NCBI RefSeq assembly: GCF_014851675.1
Contig: NZ_JACVAE010000001.1
Location: 1,736,001-1,800,000, forward strand
Reading direction: 5' to 3'
DNA: 64,000 nt
Source of the DNA: Rhizobium sp. ARZ01
GTDB lineage: Bacteria > Pseudomonadota > Alphaproteobacteria > Rhizobiales > Rhizobiaceae
The notes under the pieces were generated by a model, which was given only the letters and a program-made list of their open reading frames with translations, searched no databases and had not been told where the DNA came from. Position 1 is the first letter of the stretch, and the number at the start of each line of letters is the position of its first letter. Position numbers and translations under genes: made by a program. Shown piece by piece: positions 45,270 to 51,889 of the stretch.

Positions 45270-45908
45270 ATGAGTGCCGCTGATACTGAAGTATGGAGCG
45301 ATAGTTCCACGCATCAACGCGCGAACGAAAAAAAAGTTCGCGTCATTGCCTGCGGAGCCATCGCGCGAGAGATCATCGCGGTCTGCAAGGCCAACCACCT
45401 CGACCACATCGACCTTCAGTGTCTCCCCGCTATCTGGCACGCCTATCCCGGGAAGATTGCGCCCGGAGTCGAAAACGCGATCGCTGAGGCGCGCGCCGAG
45501 GGGGTTGGACGCATATTCGTCGGCTATGCCGATTGCGGCACCGGTGGCCTGCTCGACGCCTTGTGCGAGCGCGAAGGGGTGGAACGGATCGCGGGTCCCC
45601 ACTGCTACTCCTTCTTTTCCGGCAACGAGGCCTTTGTGAAGGATGACGACGACGTGACGTCGTTCTTCCTGACAGATTTCCTTGCCCGCCAGTTCGAAGC
45701 CTTCGTGATCGAGCCGCTCGGCCTGGATCGGCACCCCCAGCTCAAGCCGATGTACTTCGGCAATTATCGCAAGCTCGTCTACCTCTCCCAACTGGAGGAT
45801 GAGGGCCTGCAGCAGAAAGCAAAGGAAGCCGCCGATTATCTCGGCCTCGAATACGAGTATCGCTTCACCGGCTATGGCGATCTCACGTCCGCGTTGACCC
45901 AACTCTAA
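45270..45908 (+). CDS. DUF1638-family protein
   Basis: A 212-residue soluble protein of the DUF1638 family, of unknown function, which also occurs in methanogens near corrinoid methyltransferases. Visible features are an opening VRVIACGAIAREI, the cysteine-containing GYADCGTGGLLDALCE, and a conserved HCYSFFSGNEAF segment; the cysteines could bind a metal or cofactor. GGAG lies 9 bases before the ATG. It sits 225 bp after the corrinoid-protein gene. Confidence 0.8.
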   Translation: MSAADTEVWSDSSTHQRANEKKVRVIACGAIAREIIAVCKANHLDHIDLQCLPAIWHAYPGKIAPGVENAIAEARAEGVGRIFVGYADCGTGGLLDALCEREGVERIAGPHCYSFFSGNEAFVKDDDDVTSFFLTDFLARQFEAFVIEPLGLDRHPQLKPMYFGNYRKLVYLSQLEDEGLQQKAKEAADYLGLEYEYRFTGYGDLTSALTQL

Positions 45909-46001
45909 GACACCATCAGGAAATCGTAACCTTTTTGCGCCTTCCTTCGCGTAAGGAGTCTCGCCACTTCGTGCGGACAAACAGGCGCGGAGCCGGGGCA
46001 C

Positions 46002-46817
46002 ATGACGGAAATGACGGTCGACAAGCAGCAGCCGGCTTCGGCGGGCGCGACGAATACGCGTGTCGTCGTCGTGACCCAGGGCGGACCCAATCCGGAAATT
46101 CTCGTCAACGCCCTGAGGCACCACTTTTCGGATCTGATAGTGATCGAGGAGCTGCCGGAATCGAAGGGACAGATGCTGCGGCAAAAGGCACGCCGACTCG
46201 GCTGGTCGGTGGCGGTCGGCCAGATCGCGACGATGGCCGTGTCGAAGTTCGGCAAACCCTTCGTGCGCAAGCGGGCGCAAGCCATCATCGAAGAGTTTCG
46301 TGTAAACACACGGCCGGATCCGTCGCTCAGGCGCTTCAAGATCGACAACGCGAACGGACCGGAATTCGAGCGTCACATCGCTGAATTGAAACCCGCTGTG
46401 GTGTTTCTCGTCAGTTGCCGCCTTCTGAAGCGGTCGACGCTCGAGGCGATCCCCTGCCCAGTGCTGAATTTCCACGCCGGCATCAATCCCGCCTACCGGG
46501 GACAACAGGGCGGCTACTGGTCGCGGGTAATGCGGGACGAGGAGAATTTCGGCGCCACCGTCCATCTGGTCGATGCAGGCGTCGATACCGGCGATGTCCT
46601 CTATCAGGTGCGCGTCACGCCATCCAAGAGGGATACGATGCACACCTATCCGCTGCTGTTGACCGCGGCCGGTACCGGCATCGCCGTGCGTGCCGTTGGT
46701 GCAGCGCTCTCGGGCGAGGTCTACCCGCAAGAGATGACGAGCATGAAGTCCCGCCAATGGTACCACCCCACCATCTGGACCTGGGTGTGGAACGGGATTT
46801 CCCACGGCATCTGGTAG
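46002..46817 (+). CDS. Formyltransferase-fold protein in the C1 cluster
   Basis: A 271-residue protein with the C-terminal half of a formyltransferase N-domain. The catalytic Asn-His pair is in LNFHAGINPAYRG (N156, H158), and the later Asp in VHLVDAGVDTGDVLYQ (D195) completes the triad. The first half is diverged, with a VVVVTQGGPNPEILVNAL opening. The family transfers a formyl group from 10-formyl-THF, or hydrolyses it; the acceptor here is unknown. Its place among THF and corrinoid genes suggests it balances 10-formyl-THF made from methyl oxidation, which is inference. Confidence 0.75.
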   Translation: MTEMTVDKQQPASAGATNTRVVVVTQGGPNPEILVNALRHHFSDLIVIEELPESKGQMLRQKARRLGWSVAVGQIATMAVSKFGKPFVRKRAQAIIEEFRVNTRPDPSLRRFKIDNANGPEFERHIAELKPAVVFLVSCRLLKRSTLEAIPCPVLNFHAGINPAYRGQQGGYWSRVMRDEENFGATVHLVDAGVDTGDVLYQVRVTPSKRDTMHTYPLLLTAAGTGIAVRAVGAALSGEVYPQEMTSMKSRQWYHPTIWTWVWNGISHGIW

Positions 46818-46927
46818 ATTTCCCTGCCGGTCATTTTCGACGTCGCTTTTGAGCGAGGCCCGGTCGTGGCGAGTGCAGCCCGTATGCCCGGTCTGGAAGC
46901 ATTGTCGAGACCGAGGAGAACATCCAA

Positions 46928-47230
46928 ATGGCTGACCGAATTATCGTCTACTGGCGCGACATTCCCGCCCAAGTCATCATCAAACAAGGTCGCAAAACGG
47001 CCAAGCGCGAGTTGTCCTTGCGCTTTACCGAAGCGATCGACATGTGCGCCATGCGCTCCGGCGCTGCCGAGACAGACGACTACCTCGCCGAATGGCGGAA
47101 GGCCGATCCGGTACCCGTTTCGGATGATCTCGAGGCCGAGGCCGATAGTGCAGCTGCCGATCTTGAGGCCGCTTACGATCGCGAACGCCTCGTCGCCCTC
47201 GTGAAAGCGGGAGGACGCGAAAATGGCTGA
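46928..47230 (+). CDS. Small virulence-factor-family protein, coupled to MetV-like gene
   Basis: A 100-residue protein matching the small Virulence_fact family (ADRIIVYWRDIPAQVIIKQGR opening, LSLRFTEAIDMCAMRSGAAETDDYLAEWRK middle). The biochemical role of the family is unknown. Its 3' end overlaps the MetV-like gene by 8 bp, so the two are made together. It heads a plus-strand run with the MetV-like, MetF-like and MtrH-like genes. Confidence 0.78.
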   Translation: MADRIIVYWRDIPAQVIIKQGRKTAKRELSLRFTEAIDMCAMRSGAAETDDYLAEWRKADPVPVSDDLEAEADSAAADLEAAYDRERLVALVKAGGRENG

Positions 47231-47804
47231 AGAACGCCAGAAGCCGGGAAATGCCGCCGCGGCGTCCAAGGCCAAGACTGGCGCCTTCACACCTGCCGGC
47301 GTGTCACCGAGTCGCCGTGCCAGGAGCAAATACACCGTACGCCTGTGGTCGGTCCGCCATTCGCGCTTCTTCGAATGGTTCTACAACCGTTTCGCCGCAG
47401 CCTTCCTGATGCTGCACCCGGTGTGGAAGCTCTTTGGCTACGAGCGCGTTGAGCGCCCGATCACATTCGTCGAGCGACACGTCAAGGGCCTCCTTTTCGA
47501 CTGTCGCATGTGTGGGCAGTGCGCGCTGTCGTCGACGGGCATGTCGTGTCCGATGAACTGTCCCAAGCAGTTGCGCAACGGCCCGTGCGGCGGCGTGCGG
47601 GCGAACGGCAATTGCGAGGTCGAGCCGGACATGCCCTGCGTCTGGGTACAGGCGTGGAAGGGCTCACAGAATATGGTCAAGGGAAATGCCATCATGGACG
47701 TCCAGAAGCCGGTGAACCAGTCGCTGCGCGAAACCTCTTCCTGGCTCCGCGTAACGGCTGAAGCCGCCGCGGCCCGAGAAGCCGCAACCGGAAAGGACGC
47801 CTGA
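47223..47804 (+). CDS. MetV-like (MTHFR C-terminal domain) cysteine-rich protein
   Basis: A 193-residue protein with a basic N-terminus and the MTHFR_C/MetV zinc or iron-sulfur domain. Eight cysteines are seen at 94, 97, 100, 109, 113, 122, 131 and 139 (CRMCGQC, SCPMNC, GPCGG, NCEVEPDMPC). In acetogens the MetV protein partners MetF to form methylene-THF reductase. It overlaps the preceding small gene by 8 bp and lies 3 bp before the MetF-like gene, so the two are almost certainly subunits of one enzyme. Confidence 0.88.
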   Translation: MAEERQKPGNAAAASKAKTGAFTPAGVSPSRRARSKYTVRLWSVRHSRFFEWFYNRFAAAFLMLHPVWKLFGYERVERPITFVERHVKGLLFDCRMCGQCALSSTGMSCPMNCPKQLRNGPCGGVRANGNCEVEPDMPCVWVQAWKGSQNMVKGNAIMDVQKPVNQSLRETSSWLRVTAEAAAAREAATGKDA

Positions 47805-47807
47805 GCC

Positions 47808-48902
47808 ATGGCCCATATCGATGAAAACCCGCTTGGCGCCCACCTCCCGCTCGATCCCCTGCCGGGTCACTCCTCGCTTGGGCGTCTTGAGCGCGTGCTG
47901 CGGCGCGGCGAATTTGCCGTCACCGCTGAACTGAACCCGCCGGACAGCGCCAATCCGGAGGACGTCTACGAGCGCGCCGCGATTTTCGACGGCTGGGTTG
48001 ATGGCATCAACGCGGTCGACGCCTCCGGCGCCAACTGCCACATGTCGTCCGTCGGCATCTGCGCGCTCCTCACCCGCATGGGTTACGCGCCGATCATGCA
48101 GATCGCCTGCCGCGACAAGAACCGCATCGCCATCCAGGGCGACGTGCTGGGGGCCGCTGCCATGGGTGTTGCCAATATCATGTGCCTGACCGGCGATGGC
48201 GTACAGGCCGGCGACCAGCCCGGCGCCAAGCCGGTCTTCGATCTCGACTGCATGTCGCTGCTGGAAACCGTGCGCATCATGCGCGACAATTCGAAGTTCC
48301 TGTCCGGGCGCAAGCTCACCTCGCCGCCCAAGGTGTTTTTGGGCGCGGCGATCAATCCCTTTGCTCCGCCCTACGACTTCCGCCCCTACCGGCTTGCCAA
48401 AAAAATCGAGGCCGGCGCGCAATTCGTCCAGAGCCAGTATTGTTTCGATGTTCCGATGTTCAGGGAATACATGAAGAAGGTGCGCGACCTCGGCCTGCAC
48501 GAAAAGTGCTTCATCCTTGTCGGGGTCGGCCCTATGGCTTCGGGGAAGACCGCGCGCTGGATCCGCTCCAACGTGCCAGGCATCCACATTCCGGACTCCG
48601 TGATTGCTCGCCTTGAAGGCGCGCAGGACCAGAAGAAGGAAGGCAAGCAGCTCTGCATCGACATCATCAATGAAGTCAAGGAGATCGAGGGCGTCTCCGG
48701 CGTTCACGTCATGGCCTACCGCCAGGAAGAATATGTCGCCGAGATCGTTCACGAATCCGGCGTGCTGAAGGGGCGCAAGCCCTGGAAGCGCGAGCCGAAC
48801 CCCGTCGACCAGATGGTTGCCGAGCGCATCGAGCAGGTGCGCGAGGGCAAGGAGCAGAACCAGCAGCAAATGGCGGAGATCGCCGCCCACCACACGCATT
48901 GA
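47808..48902 (+). CDS. Methylenetetrahydrofolate reductase, MetF-like
   Basis: A 364-residue FAD-dependent TIM-barrel enzyme interconverting methylene-THF and methyl-THF. It contains FAVTAELNPPDSANPEDVYERA, MQIACRDKNRIAIQGDVLGAAAMGVANIMCLTGDG and AGAQFVQSQYCFDVPMF, as in the family. The C-terminus has an additional helical His-rich end. Placed between MetV-like and MtrH-like genes, it probably oxidises the methyl-THF produced by demethylation rather than making methyl-THF for methionine. Direction is inference. Confidence 0.92.
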   Translation: MAHIDENPLGAHLPLDPLPGHSSLGRLERVLRRGEFAVTAELNPPDSANPEDVYERAAIFDGWVDGINAVDASGANCHMSSVGICALLTRMGYAPIMQIACRDKNRIAIQGDVLGAAAMGVANIMCLTGDGVQAGDQPGAKPVFDLDCMSLLETVRIMRDNSKFLSGRKLTSPPKVFLGAAINPFAPPYDFRPYRLAKKIEAGAQFVQSQYCFDVPMFREYMKKVRDLGLHEKCFILVGVGPMASGKTARWIRSNVPGIHIPDSVIARLEGAQDQKKEGKQLCIDIINEVKEIEGVSGVHVMAYRQEEYVAEIVHESGVLKGRKPWKREPNPVDQMVAERIEQVREGKEQNQQQMAEIAAHHTH

Positions 48903-48980
48903 CACAGGCGCAACCAGCACGCGCCGCCTTGTAACCCCACATCCCGCGCGATAGCCTGTCGCCCGACTAGAGGACCTTTC

Positions 48981-49946
48981 ATGACCCGTACCATCGTCGC
49001 CTCCGCCACCCGCGAGATCGTCATCGGCTTCGACCAGCCGTTTTGCGTGATCGGCGAGCGCATCAACCCGACCGGCCGCAAGAAACTCGCAGCGGAGATG
49101 ATTGAGGGCAACTTCGACACCGTGATCAAGGACGCGCTGGAACAAGTCGCCGCCGGCGCCACGATGCTCGACATCAACGCAGGCGTCACCTCCGTCAACC
49201 CGAACGAGACCGAGCCGGGCCTTCTGGTAAAGACGCTCGAGATCGTTCAGGGCCTGGTTGATATCCCGCTCGCGATCGACAGCTCCGTCACCGCCGCGAT
49301 CGAGGCCGGCCTCAAGGTCGCCAAGGGCCGCCCACTGGTCAACTCCGTTACCGGCGAGGAAGAAAAACTCGAGGCCATCCTGCCGCTGGTCAAGAAGTAT
49401 GACGTCCCGGTTGTCGCCATCTCCAACGACGAGACCGGCATCTCGATGGATCCGGACGTCCGCTTCGCCGTCGCCAAGAAGATCGTCGAGCGCGCCATGG
49501 ACCACGGCATCAAGCCGGAAGACGTCGTCGTTGACCCGCTCGTCATGCCGATCGGCGCGCTGGGCGATGCAGGCCGACAGGTGTTCGCGCTTCTGCGCCG
49601 GCTGCGCGAGGAGCTGAAGGTCAACACGACCTGCGGCCTCTCCAACATCTCCTTCGGCCTGCCCCACCGTCACGGCATCAATGCCGGCTTCATCCCGATG
49701 GTGATCGGCGCCGGCATGACGTCCGCTATCATGAACCCCTGCCGTCCGCAGGAAATGGAAGCCGTGCGCGCCGCAAACGTGCTGAACGGCACGGACGCCA
49801 ACTGCACCAACTGGATCATGACCTACCGCGACCACAAGCCGGCCGCTGAGGGCGCGACGGCAGCTGCTGCTGCCGCTCCGGCTCCGGCAGGGGGACGTCG
49901 TGGCGGTCGCGCAGCCCGCGCAGGTGGTGGCGCAGCGAGGGAATAG
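48981..49946 (+). CDS. Methyltetrahydrofolate:corrinoid methyltransferase (MtrH/MtgA-like)
   Basis: A 321-residue pterin-binding TIM-barrel protein related to AcsE, the MetH pterin domain and MtgA. Motifs are GERINPTGRKK (25-35), TMLDINAG (61-68), DIPLAIDSS, VNSVTGEE, ISNDETGIS and TTCGLSNISFGLPHR. It transfers a methyl group between the corrinoid protein and THF. Residues 288-321 form an Ala/Gly/Arg-rich tail (GGRRGGRAARAGG core), absent from the catalytic fold. It ends the plus-strand run begun at 46928. Confidence 0.92.
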   Translation: MTRTIVASATREIVIGFDQPFCVIGERINPTGRKKLAAEMIEGNFDTVIKDALEQVAAGATMLDINAGVTSVNPNETEPGLLVKTLEIVQGLVDIPLAIDSSVTAAIEAGLKVAKGRPLVNSVTGEEEKLEAILPLVKKYDVPVVAISNDETGISMDPDVRFAVAKKIVERAMDHGIKPEDVVVDPLVMPIGALGDAGRQVFALLRRLREELKVNTTCGLSNISFGLPHRHGINAGFIPMVIGAGMTSAIMNPCRPQEMEAVRAANVLNGTDANCTNWIMTYRDHKPAAEGATAAAAAAPAPAGGRRGGRAARAGGGAARE

Positions 49947-50029
49947 GTCGGCGGCACCGCCTTCTGATGCGCGTGACCGATCTGAATTCACAGAGCGATG
50001 TTGAGCGGTGCCGGAAGGGCGCCGCTCAA

Positions 50030-51085
50030 TCAGATGATTACCACGTCGGCCCGTTCGGGTCGGAACCGGCATTCCGATTCTCGCAGGCTGGCGTTGAGAT
50101 ATCGCAGCCTAGCGTTTCTCATGTGCTCGACCGCGCGCGTCGCCGTGGCCATATCCAGTCCAGCCGGCGGCAGTCTCCGCGGCTCGGCACGCAGGCTGAA
50201 GGGGTGTGTTATCATCTCCAAGCTGACGTATTCGATAAGGCTGCCCGTTTCCGTTACAATGGGCACAGGCAACCGAAAGGACGCCAAACTTTCGACGCCT
50301 ATCCGAATTATCGTATTCCCGATGTACACGCATCCCGGACAAAACCATAGTTCTTCGCGATCGGGGTAAGGCATGACTACCAGAACGTCCGGCTCGCCGT
50401 CGACATAGGCGACAGGATCCCCGTCTTCCTTGCCAATATGATACCGCTCCAGAATGGGGTCGGTTATCCTCTCCATCGAAAAGTCGCGCGCGAACTTTGC
50501 AAGATGGTCGTGGAACTCCACTAGCAACGGACGCGGCCGCCTCCAATTCTCCTGAAGCTTTCCGGTGATGGGAACGGAATACTGGCCGGGACTGTTGCGC
50601 TCGTTGGCGACCCATTGTTTGAGGTATAGCCTGAGCGGATGGCGGATGAAGTCGGCCACCTTCTCGATCTCGCCGTCGCTCAGCCCGGCCATTGCTGGGT
50701 ACCAGGCATCGGAGAAATTGACTTGCTCGATGACGAGGTTCAGCCGCAATGCCGCTTCCTCTGCCCCGCTATAGAGACCGAACCAGCCCTTCTCGCGCGG
50801 CACTTCTTCGATCCAGCGCGAAATGCAAAAGTTGACGTAAACTCCCCCAAGTCGGAGGCGGCCCCACTGGATCCAGGGCTTCGACCTTGGATCGCAGGCC
50901 GGCGCATCCCGAAGCTGGAGGGGGTTTGTGATGCCGAGGGAGAGGTACGCCTCTTTGCCGGGCGTGAACCAACGGCCTCCCCAGGAATGAGAACTGCGAG
51001 CATTATCCGGATCGGGAAGCATTGCCGTCACGGGGACGCTGTTGATGACGGCGCGGATCTTGTCGGCGGGTGCCAGGGATTCCAT
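50030..51085 (-). CDS. Hypothetical protein (351 residues) inside the corrinoid cluster
   Basis: A soluble protein with many aromatic and charged residues, no signal peptide, and a single CPGC pair (in WFCPGCVYIG). I recognise no family. I choose the ATG at 51085, with GGAAG upstream; a TTG 39 bp earlier is also possible. It is antisense to the neighbouring C1 genes, separates the MtrH-like gene from the ASKHA gene, and looks less GC-rich than they do, so it may be a later insertion. The flanking gap 51086-51378 has no clear feature. Confidence 0.6.
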   Translation of the reverse strand: MESLAPADKIRAVINSVPVTAMLPDPDNARSSHSWGGRWFTPGKEAYLSLGITNPLQLRDAPACDPRSKPWIQWGRLRLGGVYVNFCISRWIEEVPREKGWFGLYSGAEEAALRLNLVIEQVNFSDAWYPAMAGLSDGEIEKVADFIRHPLRLYLKQWVANERNSPGQYSVPITGKLQENWRRPRPLLVEFHDHLAKFARDFSMERITDPILERYHIGKEDGDPVAYVDGEPDVLVVMPYPDREELWFCPGCVYIGNTIIRIGVESLASFRLPVPIVTETGSLIEYVSLEMITHPFSLRAEPRRLPPAGLDMATATRAVEHMRNARLRYLNASLRESECRFRPERADVVII

Positions 51086-51378
51086 CAGCTTCACTTCCGG
51101 GCATCTTTTGCGCTGCCCGTCCAAATCATTTCAAGCACCGCAGGTTGTCAAAGCCACATGACGACAACCTCACGCATTCTCCCTGCCAAATCAAATGGCC
51201 ACTTTGGAGACGGTAAACGCGGTGTATTCAGCGTCTTCGACCTTGCGACCGGGTGGATAAGTGTGTTCACTACGCGCAGGCGCGGGAGTTGCGCGATGAT
51301 TGCAGCCGAAGCTGAGCTAAGTTCGAACCTTGGGCGACGTCGCGTCTCCCGGATCGTTCTCTAACCCGGAGCAACACC

Positions 51379-51726
51379 ATGACGCCGCGCCGCCTCCGCC
51401 GGGATACCGCCACGCTATGGTTCGAAGCGCCCTTCGTGATGGCGCTGCGGATCCAGCAAATGCAGATGACCGCACTCACTGGCAAGACACAGGATGCGGC
51501 GGAAATTCATCGCATGATCTCCGAGAAGGTCGCGGCCTCCGCCGAGAGCGTGATCGCCGTGAACATGGCTCTATGGCGCAACGCCTTCGGCAACGCCTTG
51601 CGGCTGATGACCGGCGGCAAGGCCCCGCTCTCACCTGGCGGCACGGCGATCGCCTCAGCCGCTCTCAGGCCATACGGCAAGCGTGTGCGTAGCAACGCCC
51701 GGCGCCTTTCGCGCAAGCCCACCTGA
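51379..51726 (+). CDS. Hypothetical protein (115 residues)
   Basis: A helical protein with an Ala-rich middle (VAASAESVIAVNMALWRNAFGNALRLM) and a strongly basic C-terminus, somewhat phasin-like in composition but too short and without a diagnostic motif. CGGAG lies about 8 bases before the ATG. No family is recognised. It precedes the ASKHA gene by 163 bp. Confidence 0.6.
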   Translation: MTPRRLRRDTATLWFEAPFVMALRIQQMQMTALTGKTQDAAEIHRMISEKVAASAESVIAVNMALWRNAFGNALRLMTGGKAPLSPGGTAIASAALRPYGKRVRSNARRLSRKPT

Positions 51727-51889
51727 ACCTTTGCCGCCTTGCGGCGCCCCCGCCTGCAGAAATGATGCTGGCAGATCTTTCCATGTCGGGATTTGACAAC
51801 TATCAGGCGACGTTCCGGTGCAGTCTGGTACCGTTTAGCCATGCTTCGGTCCCCGGACGGAAGCAGCCCCGAGAAGAGACGGAAGCAGC

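Noticed and set aside
47664..50072. An 802-codon minus-strand frame opposite the MetF-like and MtrH-like genes.
   Set aside because: It spans two well-supported genes on the plus strand and has no family features; it is typical of antisense frames in GC-rich genomes.
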